Shown here: one piece after another, positions 1 through 5,825 of the stretch
Layout: each line of letters opens with the position of its first letter
How positions within the stretch are numbered: position 1 is the first letter of the stretch
Origin: a virus
Strand: one strand, 5' to 3'
IMG/VR virus record: IMGVR_UViG_3300032356_000013
Location: 1 to 23,445 of that record
Length of the DNA: 23,445 bases
Notes under the pieces: model-generated
Database searches by the model: none
What the model was told of the DNA's origin: nothing
The model's input: the letters and a program-made list of their open reading frames with translations, nothing else
Position numbers and translations under genes: made by a program

Positions 1-165
1 CCGATCATCCGGCCCGGGGCGACGAATCACCAGGGAGCGGCCATCGAGATCACATCGAACTACTTCAATCGGGGTTACATGTGGGATACGAACCCTGACA
101 CCGGTCAGGCGTGGAATCCGGGCGATATCGCAAATCTGAGGTTCGGCTACAGGATCGTGACCTGA
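1..165 (+). CDS. Virion protein, C-terminal end (5' partial)
   Basis: The frame is open from the first base of the window to a TGA at 163-165 and gives 54 residues, including NYFNRGYMWDTNPDTGQAW and ending in GYRIVT. The pattern of a tryptophan, NPDTG, a proline-rich turn and a final hydrophobic strand (IANLRFGYRIV) is typical of the last strands of jelly-roll domains in phage tail or other surface proteins. No start is visible, so the size is unknown. The next gene begins one base after the stop, so the two are probably translated together. The virion assignment rests on this short pattern and on the next gene. Confidence 0.6.
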   Translation, partial: PIIRPGATNHQGAAIEITSNYFNRGYMWDTNPDTGQAWNPGDIANLRFGYRIVT

Positions 166-166
166 C

Positions 167-1090
167 ATGGCGGCGCGCGTCAGCCAGACGAACAAGGAGA
201 TTGCGGGGACTTCGTCCTCGCCGGCCTCCCGCGTCACGCAGGCCAACGCCGAGATCCTGTCCACCGGCGGTGCGGCCAACGCGCGGGTGACCCAGGCCAG
301 CACAGAGATCCTCAGCACGCAGTCCAATTCCAACGCTCTGGTGACCCAATCCAGCGTGGAGATCCTGGTTTATGTCTACAGCTGGATGATCTACGGCATT
401 GGGCCGATAGACGAATCCAGCGTGCCCGCGCCCACGGTGCTTCTGACGCCGCCGCCGCCTCCGCCGGTTTTCTACTTCTACCCGTCCGGCGGCGGCAAGG
501 TGCTCAAGTACAAGCCGGAGAGGTCGGAGGTCGACGATCGGCTGCTGGCGCTGCAGAGGATCTGGGAGGACTACGCCCGGGAGGCGGTGGAAGGGCAGCC
601 GTCCGCCGGTATCCGCGGCCTGGGTTCGATGGGCAGGGTCAGCAACGGCTTCCGCTGGTTGGAATTCGGACGCCAAAGGAGGCCATGGATGCGGCAGGGA
701 TCGATTGTGACGCCAGCACCGGCCAATGGCGACGTGACAGTATGCGAGTTCGAGGTGCCGGAGGGCTACTACGGCTGGCTGAGCGGTTTCTGGTGGGCTT
801 ACACGGGCACCGGCTACGTCGAGGGCAGCACGGACATCGAGTGGCGGATCCGCATTGCGGACCAGTACCCGGACGGATACGGACGGACAAGGTTCCAAAT
901 GGGGACGCCGACGGATCCTCTCACCATCACCGGCATGCTGCCGTTGCGATCCAGGCAGACGGTGCGGCTGATCGTTTTCGTCAAAAACGACAGTGGCAAC
1001 ATCCAAGTAGGCAGCAGCAGGATCATCGGCGGGCTGCAGGGGTGGTTGTACGAACCGGAGGGCGGAAAGGGAGGAGGCGTGCGGTGGTGA
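167..1090 (+). CDS. Virion/tail-associated protein with N-terminal 18-residue repeats
   Basis: This is a 307-residue protein. Residues 4-67 are four copies of an 18-residue unit beginning R/L-V-T-Q and continuing to E-I-L (units at 4, 22, 40 and 58). Such RVTQA..EIL repeats are common in phage tail-tip or fibre-like virion proteins. A hydrophobic stretch (VYVYSWMIYGIG), a hexaproline run (95-100) and a charged helix follow. The C-terminal third (from about 190) is rich in aromatic beta-strands (EGYYGWLSGFWW, IEWRIRIAD) and looks like a surface jelly-roll domain. The ATG lies one base after the previous stop with no clear Shine-Dalgarno site, suggesting coupled translation. The exact role (fibre, head decoration or neck) cannot be told. 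Another frame at 685-1110 is a shadow. Confidence 0.65.
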   Translation: MAARVSQTNKEIAGTSSSPASRVTQANAEILSTGGAANARVTQASTEILSTQSNSNALVTQSSVEILVYVYSWMIYGIGPIDESSVPAPTVLLTPPPPPPVFYFYPSGGGKVLKYKPERSEVDDRLLALQRIWEDYAREAVEGQPSAGIRGLGSMGRVSNGFRWLEFGRQRRPWMRQGSIVTPAPANGDVTVCEFEVPEGYYGWLSGFWWAYTGTGYVEGSTDIEWRIRIADQYPDGYGRTRFQMGTPTDPLTITGMLPLRSRQTVRLIVFVKNDSGNIQVGSSRIIGGLQGWLYEPEGGKGGGVRW

Positions 1091-1129
1091 AAACCTCCAC
1101 CGAAGCCTGAAGAGAGGAGGCCTAAGACG

Positions 1130-1423
1130 TTGAAAGGAAAAGACATGGAAGTGAGAATCAACGGCAACGAAGGCCCTTCCTTGAAATTCCGCGTCGGATT
1201 GATGGCCATCGTGCAGGTCATCGCGACTCTGATTACGTTCGGCGTCGCGCTCAAGGTGCTGTCGGCGGATGTGGATCGGCTGAAGATCCAGAACGATAAC
1301 CTGCAGAAAGAAATACTTATTATCCGCGAGGCACAGGCTAAAATTCTGGCTTTGCTTGAAGATCTGCGAGACGAGCAGCGGTATCAGCGCGACCGGATCG
1401 ACAGGCGGTGGGGCAAAGAGTAG
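1130..1423 (+). CDS. Small membrane protein with C-terminal coiled coil, probable lysis accessory
   Basis: A 97-residue protein if read from TTG 1130, or 92 from ATG 1145. The TTG has an excellent AGGAGG at 1115-1120, nine bases upstream; the ATG has only GAAAGGA nearby, so I prefer the TTG with moderate confidence. One membrane segment is visible (VGLMAIVQVIATLITFGVAL), followed by a charged coiled coil (from DVDRLKIQNDNLQKEI to RYQRDRIDRRW). A single membrane span plus coiled coil resembles XhlA-type or spanin-like lysis accessory proteins. Its position just before a holin-like gene and an endolysin supports a lysis role, but no family signature proves it. It ends 12 bases before the next start. 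Confidence 0.6.
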   Translation: MKGKDMEVRINGNEGPSLKFRVGLMAIVQVIATLITFGVALKVLSADVDRLKIQNDNLQKEILIIREAQAKILALLEDLRDEQRYQRDRIDRRWGKE

Positions 1424-1434
1424 GGAGGCCAACC

Positions 1435-1653
1435 ATGGGGAAGATGAAGAAGATACTGACCATCGTCATCAAGATCCTGCAGATCCTGGGCATCGGCGCT
1501 GGCACTGCGGCGCTGTCGCAACCGGAATTGCTGCAGGGCATCCTGACGCCGGACCAGATCTCGGCTCTGGCGGCTGGCGCGGCAATCGTGAACGCGTTCC
1601 TGCCGTCGGTGCTCGGCAAGCAGAAGCAGGGTTCCGATGCGGGGAAAAGTTGA
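1435..1653 (+). CDS. Holin-like small membrane protein
   Basis: A 72-residue protein, MGKMKKILTIVIK and onward, starting at ATG 1435 with GGGAGG at 1423-1428. An in-frame GTG at 1408 lies inside the previous gene and is less likely. A lysine-rich start leads into one hydrophobic helix (ILTIVIKILQILGIGAGTAAL), then a turn with LTPDQI and a second hydrophobic helix (ALAAGAAIVNAFLPSVL), with a short charged tail. Small size, two membrane segments and a place upstream of the endolysin fit a phage holin, which would open the inner membrane at the end of infection. Holins share little sequence, so the call depends on topology and context. Confidence 0.6.
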   Translation: MGKMKKILTIVIKILQILGIGAGTAALSQPELLQGILTPDQISALAAGAAIVNAFLPSVLGKQKQGSDAGKS

Positions 1654-1773
1654 CATAAATTATGTAACATCGGCAGCACAGAGAGAGAGAGGGAGAGATA
1701 CTATTCTCCTTCTTCGAAGGAGAATGTATCTCACCCTATACTCTCTCTCTCTGTGCTGGGTTTAATGTAACAT
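1650..1773. repeat. Long compound inverted repeat with GA/TC microsatellite arms
   Basis: Intergenic. The outer arms run from CAGCACAG at 1674 to CTGTGCTG ending at 1758 and carry (GA)n facing (CT)n. The inner stem is a perfect 10-bp pair (1703-1712 with 1716-1725) around a TTC loop. Together this is an about 85-base hairpin with only small mismatches near 1731-1740. AT-rich palindromes flank it: ACATAA-A-TTATGT at 1653-1665 and AATGT-A-ACATT at 1764-1774. The 9-mer ATGTAACAT occurs on both sides (1662-1670, 1765-1773). There is no U-run, so it is not a standard terminator. It could be a transcript-stability element, a protein-binding cruciform or a remnant of a small mobile element. Confidence 0.75.
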
Positions 1774-1822
1774 TCGAGGCCGTTCTAGGACGAAATGATA
1801 TTATAAAAGTACCATCGTCTTT

Positions 1823-1838
1823 TACGCGCGCGCGCGTA
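1823..1838. other. Alternating (CG)6 tract, palindromic, Z-DNA prone
   Basis: TA(CG)6TA, a 16-bp perfect palindrome in the intergenic region before the endolysin. Just upstream is an AT-rich stretch (GATATTATAAAAG, 1797-1809). Alternating CG of this length is a classical Z-DNA-forming sequence; any function here is unknown. Confidence 0.6.
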
Positions 1839-1844
1839 TTGTTA

Positions 1845-1939
1845 TTGGGTATTGGAGATTGAGCATTGGCATTGGCGCGGCTCGTCGACCGGAACCTGGC
1901 ACCCGGCATCCGATGACCGGCGACAAGTGACCGGCTGCA
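1845..1939. repeat. Degenerate 7-base tandem repeats, array A
   Basis: A first block has TTG-starting units (TTGGGTA 1845, TTGGAGA 1852, TTGAGCA 1859, then a six-base unit). A second block from 1884 has units GTCGACC, GGAACCT, GGCACCC, GGCATCC, GATGACC, GGCGACA, AGTGACC and GGCTGCA. The seven-base phase is kept from 1884 to 1939. It ends just before the endolysin Shine-Dalgarno site. The 15-mer GGCACCCGGCATCCG also occurs in array B. Together with the hairpin and the CG tract it fills the 304-bp gap 1654-1957, in which I see no gene. Confidence 0.7.
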
Positions 1940-1957
1940 GATGAAAGGAGGTTCGCC

Positions 1958-2524
1958 ATGGCGACCTACAAGGAACTCGCCGACGCCATCATCCAGCAGG
2001 AGGGCGCGTTCGATCCGCGCAGCGTCAACATGCGCATGGTCACCCGGCACGGGCTGTGGAACGTCGGCCACCTGGTTTGGGCGTTCCAGCGCGGCGCGGT
2101 GCCGGTCAACATCGGTGACCGCCTCTGGGCCGGGTGGCCTACCTACGAGGATTCCTACGACGGACTGCTGCGCCAGCTCCGCGCCTACTCCAACAAAGGG
2201 CTGACCCTGGAGCAGATGATCTACAAGTACGCGCCGCCGAAGGAAAACCTGACGGAAAGCTACATCGCCTTCGTCAGCTCCCGCACCGGCATTCCACGCA
2301 GCGGCAAACTGGCCGACTACGTCGACCAGAACAGCTACTTCCAGTACGCCGGGCGCAAGGCGAACGAAACCCCGGCTCCGGATCGGCCCTCCCCTCTCGA
2401 CCTCGGCATCGGAGAAGAAGCCGCCGACTCCGGTGTCGAACTCGCAGCCCTCGGCGGCGCAGCAGGAATCTTCGTCCTCCTCGCCATCGCAGGAACCGCA
2501 GCGGTCCTCCTCAAGCGGCCCTGA
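1958..2524 (+). CDS. Lysozyme-like endolysin / transglycosylase with C-terminal membrane segment
   Basis: A 188-residue protein. The start is clear: AAAGGAGG at 1944-1951 before ATG 1958. The N-terminal region (ELADAIIQQEGAFDP, glutamate 15) resembles the catalytic start of a phage lysozyme-fold family that usually reads AIxxxEGW. Later segments (KGLTLEQMIYKYAPPKENLTESYIAFV, about 84-110) also fit that family, where the phrase is typically LTLxQLIxKYAPPxEND. The family would cleave the glycan strands of peptidoglycan. From about 135 there is a linker, then a membrane segment near 163-185 followed by LKRP. The membrane tail suggests anchoring in the inner membrane. It lies downstream of a holin-like gene. 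Its last 92 bases overlap another frame (2433-2693). Confidence 0.65.
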   Translation: MATYKELADAIIQQEGAFDPRSVNMRMVTRHGLWNVGHLVWAFQRGAVPVNIGDRLWAGWPTYEDSYDGLLRQLRAYSNKGLTLEQMIYKYAPPKENLTESYIAFVSSRTGIPRSGKLADYVDQNSYFQYAGRKANETPAPDRPSPLDLGIGEEAADSGVELAALGGAAGIFVLLAIAGTAAVLLKRP

Positions 2525-2693
2525 GCAGGCGATTGCCGATGCCGATGCCAATGCCAATGCCAATGCCGATGCCGATGCCGATGCCGATGGCAATGCCAAC
2601 ACCGCCAAGACGCCGCCGCATCCCGGCTTCGTCGACGCGCTGCGCTGGCTGACACGGCAGGCATGGGGTCTCTGGCTCCGGCTCTGGAAGTAG
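2433..2693 (+). CDS. Low-complexity protein overlapping the endolysin 3' end
   Basis: An 86-residue frame from GTG 2433, +1 relative to the endolysin. Composition changes sharply along it: Ser/Gln/Pro-rich (SAAQQESSSSSPSQEPQRSS), then 11 repeats of Ala-Asp/Asn, then a basic-aromatic end (FVDALRWLTRQAWGLWLRLWK) that could form an amphipathic helix. No signal peptide or lipobox is seen, so it is not an obvious Rz1-type spanin. The upstream codons in this frame stay Ser/Pro-rich and stop-free into the endolysin gene, so a +1 ribosomal frameshift making an alternative endolysin tail is also possible. No good Shine-Dalgarno site precedes the GTG. Whether it is expressed is uncertain. Confidence 0.4.
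   Translation: MSNSQPSAAQQESSSSSPSQEPQRSSSSGPEQAIADADANANANADADADADGNANTAKTPPHPGFVDALRWLTRQAWGLWLRLWK
2535..2600 (+). repeat. Coding hexanucleotide repeat GCCGAT/GCCAAT, 11 units
   Basis: Eleven consecutive six-base units, GCCGAT or GCCAAT with the last two degenerate (GGCAAT, GCCAAC). In the 2433-2693 frame they encode alternating Ala-Asp/Ala-Asn. Because the unit is a multiple of three, copy number could change without breaking the frame. The inverse complement of the unit (ATTGGC) appears as a near-tandem pair at 1865-1876, on the other side of the endolysin gene. Confidence 0.85.
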
Positions 2694-2769
2694 CAACCTG
2701 GGATCCGGCAGCCGATACCCGGTATCCGGCAGCCTACGACCGGCACCCGGCATCCGGCATTTGGCACCA
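2693..2769. repeat. Degenerate 7-base tandem repeats, array B
   Basis: Eleven units in constant seven-base phase: GCAACCT, GGGATCC, GGCAGCC, GATACCC, GGTATCC, GGCAGCC, TACGACC, GGCACCC, GGCATCC, GGCATTT, GGCACCA. It begins at the stop codon of the upstream frame. The rest of the gap to 2879 (221 bp in all to the next gene) shows no gene. Confidence 0.75.
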
Positions 2770-2879
2770 GCTGTAGAATGCCCGTTGCTGCGGCAGAAAT
2801 GCCCAAGGACGAGCCGGAGAGTCAGGGATAGGGGTAGGGTAGCGGGCAGCCGTTCCGAACGCTCCAAAAGCCGCCGCTG

Positions 2880-2908
2880 TTGATCCTGCATCAAGTCCGC
2901 TGCATACT
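2880..2908 (+). promoter_or_regulatory. Candidate sigma70-type promoter, leaderless for the 2915 gene
   Basis: TTGATC at 2880-2885, a 17-base spacer, then CATACT at 2903-2908. The ATG at 2915 follows after six bases (GAGGCC), so transcription would begin at or next to the start codon. This spacing repeats at 21433-21468 and at both leftward genes. Confidence 0.5.
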
Positions 2909-2914
2909 GAGGCC

Positions 2915-3457
2915 ATGAACCCCGTGAAAGTGATCCTCCCCGCCGCCGAGGGCGTCAACCCGGTGGCCGTCATCGACTGCGCTGCAATGCCACTGGTCGA
3001 CGTGCTCGGCTACTGCAGCCGCACGCTCGGCTGGTCACGCGCCCTGCTCCCCATGGGGCGGGACGAAGAAGGCCGGGGCGTCGTCGCCGAGATCGGCGAC
3101 CTGACCGCCGCAGACGCCGAAGCCGCCAGTCTCGAACGCAATATCGAATCCCTGCCGCAGGGAACCACCATCCGGCGGCTGGTCATCGGCAACGGAATCC
3201 TCGCCACCGTCAGCCGGGCCGACGGAACCGTGCTCGACAACGCCATCGAGGCCATCCACGCCGTCGAGGATCCGCCGCTGAGTCTCGCGCCCGGATTCTT
3301 CGACGGGGACGATGACGAGGACTGGGACGACGACGAGGAGTTCGAGGACGAGGACGAGGACGAGGACGAAGAGGACGAGGACGAGGACGAAGAGGACGAG
3401 GACGATGAAGACGCCGAGGCCGAAGAGGAGGAGGCAAAGGCTGCTTCGGCTGGCTGA
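2915..3457 (+). CDS. Hypothetical protein with long acidic tail
   Basis: A 180-residue protein. Residues 1-128 look like a compact folded domain (MNPVKVILPAAEGVNPVAVI; TIRRLVIGNGILATVSRADGTV). From about 129 the chain is almost only Asp and Glu (WDDDEEFEDEDEDEDEEDED and onward) before a short EEEEAKAASAG end. The tail is encoded by repeated GACGAG hexamers. Such a tail could mimic DNA or bind basic partners, but this is inference. There is no strong Shine-Dalgarno site (only TGAGG two bases before ATG), and a promoter with its -10 box six bases upstream suggests a leaderless transcript. The last 53 bases overlap the next gene in another frame. I do not recognise the family. Confidence 0.7.
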   Translation: MNPVKVILPAAEGVNPVAVIDCAAMPLVDVLGYCSRTLGWSRALLPMGRDEEGRGVVAEIGDLTAADAEAASLERNIESLPQGTTIRRLVIGNGILATVSRADGTVLDNAIEAIHAVEDPPLSLAPGFFDGDDDEDWDDDEEFEDEDEDEDEEDEDEDEEDEDDEDAEAEEEEAKAASAG

Positions 3458-3674
3458 GATCCTGGCGGTTCTGGCCAAACCCTGCTCCCTTTGGCTTCTC
3501 TGCATCAGCCTGCTTTGGGCCGCGACCCGGACCGAGCCGATGGATATCCTGCTCGCCGTCGCCGGGCTATTCTTCCTCGGCCCGGCGGTCTACGCAACCG
3601 AGGAGGCCATCCTCGACTGGGGCTTCCTCCGGCGTCTGGAGCTGTGGCATGATGATGGCAAGGGCGAAGACTAA
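3405..3674 (+). CDS. Small two-span membrane protein
   Basis: An 89-residue protein from ATG 3405, inside the acidic-tail region of the previous gene, with purine-rich GAGGACGAGG just upstream as a possible ribosome site. The frame continues upstream only as Thr-Arg low complexity, which is a by-product of the acidic codons, so I reject earlier starts. A very basic N-terminus (MKTPRPKRRRQRLLRL) leads into a membrane segment (EILAVLAKPCSLWLLCISLLWAA), a short loop and a second segment (MDILLAVAGLFFLGPAVYA), then an acidic end (DDGKGED). Positive-inside logic puts the N-terminus in the cytoplasm. It could be a second holin or an envelope protein; there is no family match I can name. Confidence 0.6.
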   Translation: MKTPRPKRRRQRLLRLAEILAVLAKPCSLWLLCISLLWAATRTEPMDILLAVAGLFFLGPAVYATEEAILDWGFLRRLELWHDDGKGED

Positions 3675-3700
3675 CTCCTCCGGCTTCGGCCCGCATAGCA

Positions 3701-3736
3701 CCCCCTCCGGCGCATCCCCCCTGCCGCCGGAGGGGG
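3701..3736. repeat. Perfect 12-bp stem-loop after the membrane-protein gene
   Basis: CCCCCTCCGGCG at 3701-3712 pairs perfectly with CGCCGGAGGGGG at 3725-3736 around a 12-base C-rich loop. It lies 27 bases after the stop at 3674. No T-run follows, so it is only a possible factor-dependent terminator or RNA end-protecting structure. Confidence 0.6.
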
Positions 3737-3817
3737 CGTCCGGCGCTGGAAAACCCCCCTCCAAATCTACCCTCTGGAAGAGCATTTTCCGCAGCGTACT
3801 GTCTCTTGCAGCCGCTT

Positions 3818-3832
3818 TTTTAGCGCCTAAAA
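3818..3832. promoter_or_regulatory. Operator-like palindrome TTTTAG-CGC-CTAAAA
   Basis: TTTTAGCGCCTAAAA is a 6-3-6 palindrome framed by GCCG and CGGC. Its exact reverse complement is found at 10713-10727, directly before the first replication gene. Here it sits 12 bases upstream of a candidate -35 box. Two copies in front of two separate transcription units suggest a shared regulator. Confidence 0.5.
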
Positions 3833-3844
3833 CGGCTAAGTCCC

Positions 3845-3873
3845 TTGATTGTGCCATCAGGGGGCCGGACAAT
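3845..3873 (+). promoter_or_regulatory. Candidate promoter for the 3910 gene
   Basis: TTGATT at 3845-3850, a 17-base spacer and GACAAT at 3868-3873. Transcription would start near 3880, leaving a leader of about 30 bases that contains the AGAGAAAGGA ribosome site (3893-3902). Four of six bases match consensus in each box. Confidence 0.4.
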
Positions 3874-3909
3874 ATGTTCAAAGAGTCTGATAGAGAGAAA
3901 GGAACACCC

Positions 3910-4455
3910 ATGATCATCTACCCGAAACCGGACGTCCCCATCGCCTCCGCGCAGGAGCCGATCCAGTCAATCTACCTGTTCCCGGTCATGCAGACTTGGG
4001 ACGACTACCGCGAGCTGTTCCGCTCCGATCCGCCGCCGCCGGATCCGAACTTCCGCGCCAAGTACTGGCTCGATCCGGGCTACGCCGGAATGGCCGAGGA
4101 TGACGGCGAGGAGGTCTCCTACACCGTCGCCGCCTACGATCCCAGGACCGGCGCGTACAGGGTCGACGCCAACGGCAACCCGGTCGTCACCACTCTGACC
4201 ATCAGCAAGTGGCTTGCGGGACGGGTCAACATGCCGCGCGGCATCACCAACGAGTTCCCGGCTGCGGCGGCCATCAGCCGCTTCAAGCCGCTCCCCGTGC
4301 CCATCCGCCAGCTCCATCCGGACGAGTACCTGGCCATGAGCGGCGGCCTCCTGCCCCAGCCCGTCGTCGTCAACCGCCGCAAGATCACCGTCACCGCCAA
4401 GGATATCTCGGCCCGGATCCGGGCGCTGCTCGACGAGCTGGACAGCAAGCTCTGA
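3910..4455 (+). CDS. Hypothetical protein, 181 residues
   Basis: Begins MIIYPKPDVPIASAQEPIQ at ATG 3910, preceded by AGAGAAAGGA at the right distance. The frame is open from 3649, but that part translates to low-complexity Ser/Pro sequence over an intergenic hairpin and promoter, so I exclude it. The protein is proline-rich early (SDPPPPDPNFRAKYWLDPGYAG), has a segment that looks like beta-strands (VSYTVAAYDPRTGAYRVDANGNPVVTTL) and ends in a helix (ITVTAKDISARIRALLDELDSKL). There is no signal peptide or membrane segment. It is the first gene of a run continuing to 4984 and beyond. Family unknown. Confidence 0.7.
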   Translation: MIIYPKPDVPIASAQEPIQSIYLFPVMQTWDDYRELFRSDPPPPDPNFRAKYWLDPGYAGMAEDDGEEVSYTVAAYDPRTGAYRVDANGNPVVTTLTISKWLAGRVNMPRGITNEFPAAAAISRFKPLPVPIRQLHPDEYLAMSGGLLPQPVVVNRRKITVTAKDISARIRALLDELDSKL

Positions 4456-4468
4456 GGGGAGGCAGGCA

Positions 4469-4984
4469 ATGGGTTCCCTGCTCGACATGGAGATGGAGCC
4501 GTTCCTCCTGTTCGGCTTCCCCGAGTACCGCGACGACGCAAGCTACATCATGCTCGCCAACGAAGCCACCGAGGCCTTGTGGGCGGCCCGTGGCTCCATC
4601 AAGGGTCCGGTGGAGTCGGTTCTGGTCGAGGTGCCCTACATCGAACTCCTCGATCTCTGGGTCATCGATGACGCCAACGTCAAGCTCGGAAAGGATATCG
4701 GCGTCATCACCGCCTGGCGGCTGTGGGACTACGGCGTGGACGAGGAAGCCGACCTGGAGCGGAAGTTCACGACCGGAGCCTGCTCCTCGTTCGACTACGT
4801 CCGGCTGGAACTCGCGAAGAACTCCGGCGGTTACGAGTTTCGCGCCGTCGGCTTCGGCGATTACGAGGGCATCAAGGGCGGCGCGTACGAGCGGACCGTT
4901 TGGGTGCCGCTGGAAAAGCTGTCCGATGCGGCGGCAAAGACGGCCAAGCAGGCACGGGAGAAGGAAAACTTCTCGGAGGATTGA
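4469..4984 (+). CDS. Hypothetical protein, 171 residues
   Basis: ATG 4469 follows a GAGGGGAGG ribosome site. The acidic protein looks globular, alternating predicted strands and helices (FLLFGFPEYRDDASYIMLANEATEALW; VESVLVEVPYIELLDLWVIDD), and ends in a charged helix (SDAAAKTAKQAREKENFSED). No cysteine motif, P-loop or membrane segment is seen. Its TGA overlaps the ATG of the PAPS-reductase-like gene (TGATG), so the two are translationally coupled and may act together. I do not recognise the family. Confidence 0.7.
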   Translation: MGSLLDMEMEPFLLFGFPEYRDDASYIMLANEATEALWAARGSIKGPVESVLVEVPYIELLDLWVIDDANVKLGKDIGVITAWRLWDYGVDEEADLERKFTTGACSSFDYVRLELAKNSGGYEFRAVGFGDYEGIKGGAYERTVWVPLEKLSDAAAKTAKQAREKENFSED

Positions 4985-5814
4985 TGCGGATTCTCAACCT
5001 CGGGGCCGGAGTGCAGAGCACTACCGTGTACCTGATGGCCAACTCCGGAGAGATCCCGGCATACGACTGCGCCATCTTCGCCGACACCGGCGAGGAACCG
5101 CAGGCCGTCTACCGCCATCTGGACTGGTTGCTCAGCCTCGGCGGGATCCCGATACTGATCCGCAGCGCCGGGAAACTTGGCGAAGACCTCGTCCAAGGCC
5201 GCAACAGCACGGGCGGCAGGTTCGCCGCAATTCCTGCCTATGTGGATCATGGATCCGGGCGGCGCGAGGGGCGCGGGCGGCGGCAATGCACTCGCGAGTA
5301 CAAGATCGACGTCATCGAGCGCACGATCCGCCGCGAGCTGCTGGGACTCAAACCGCGTCAGCGCATCCCGAAGGGCGTAATGGTAATGCAGGCCTATGGC
5401 ATCAGCATCGACGAGGCGGGCCGCAGCAGGCGGATCCGGGAGCGCATCCGCAGGCACAGCCCGTGGATCATCCCGGAGTTTCCGTTGCTGGACCGGTTGA
5501 TGAGCCGGGCGGACTGCATCCGCTGGCTGCAAAGCCGTGTGCCGCACGAGGTGCCGAAAAGCTCCTGCGTATTCTGCCCGTACAAGTCGAACGAGCAGTG
5601 GCGATGGTTGAAGGACAACGACCCGGAGGGCTGGGCGCGTGCGATCGAGATCGATGAAGCCCTGCGAAACGGAGCCGTAGCCGCAAGGGGCATGAAGGGC
5701 CGCCAGTTCGTCCACCGCTCCTGCGTCCCGCTGGAGGAAGCGGATCTCGGAGCCGGTTCCAATCCGGGGCAGTTGTCGTTCGCCTTGGAATGCGCCGGGA
5801 TGTGCGGCGTTTAG
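4984..5814 (+). CDS. PAPS-reductase-like / N-type ATP pyrophosphatase protein
   Basis: A 276-residue protein. It starts LNLGAGVQSTT (residues 4-14), the nucleotide-binding loop of the adenine nucleotide alpha-hydrolase (PAPS reductase) superfamily, then DTGEEP (34-39). QCTREYKI (101-108) and the cysteine set CVFCPYKSNEQW (C195, C198) with ECAGMCGV at the end (C270, C274) match a large phage family annotated as phosphoadenosine phosphosulfate reductase. The family activates a substrate with ATP or transfers sulphur. DndC of DNA phosphorothioation is a distant relative, but the true phage substrate is not established. Here it overlaps the stop of the upstream gene and precedes a GNAT-like gene and a DNA methyltransferase, which fits a nucleic-acid modification role. 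True sulphate assimilation seems unlikely. Confidence 0.85.
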   Translation: MRILNLGAGVQSTTVYLMANSGEIPAYDCAIFADTGEEPQAVYRHLDWLLSLGGIPILIRSAGKLGEDLVQGRNSTGGRFAAIPAYVDHGSGRREGRGRRQCTREYKIDVIERTIRRELLGLKPRQRIPKGVMVMQAYGISIDEAGRSRRIRERIRRHSPWIIPEFPLLDRLMSRADCIRWLQSRVPHEVPKSSCVFCPYKSNEQWRWLKDNDPEGWARAIEIDEALRNGAVAARGMKGRQFVHRSCVPLEEADLGAGSNPGQLSFALECAGMCGV

Positions 5815-5825
5815 GGGGATTGATC

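Noticed and set aside
65-1432. A 455-codon - strand frame opposite the virion gene
   Set aside because: Its translation is Arg/Pro/His-rich without motifs and it covers three well-supported + strand genes.
1650-1655. TTGACA as a promoter -35 for the endolysin
   Set aside because: No -10-like hexamer lies 16-18 bases downstream.
1724-1762. Tiny 12-codon frame within the hairpin behind AAGGAG
   Set aside because: The ribosome site is only one base from the ATG and the sequence is explained by the inverted repeat.
1662-1773. ATGTAACAT on both sides of the hairpin as a target-site duplication
   Set aside because: The 9-mer is nearly palindromic and the ends of the hairpin do not abut it symmetrically, so I keep it only as a possibility and do not call a mobile element.
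1845-2769. CRISPR array
   Set aside because: The repeats are 6-7 bases, directly tandem and degenerate, with no spacers.
3649-3909. An N-terminal extension of the 3910 gene
   Set aside because: The extension is low-complexity, spans a hairpin and a promoter-like sequence, and ATG 3910 has a good ribosome site.
4209-5657. A 482-codon + strand frame overlapping the unknown gene and the PAPS-reductase-like gene
   Set aside because: Composition is Arg/Pro/Ser-rich and motif-free, while the other frame holds clear family motifs.
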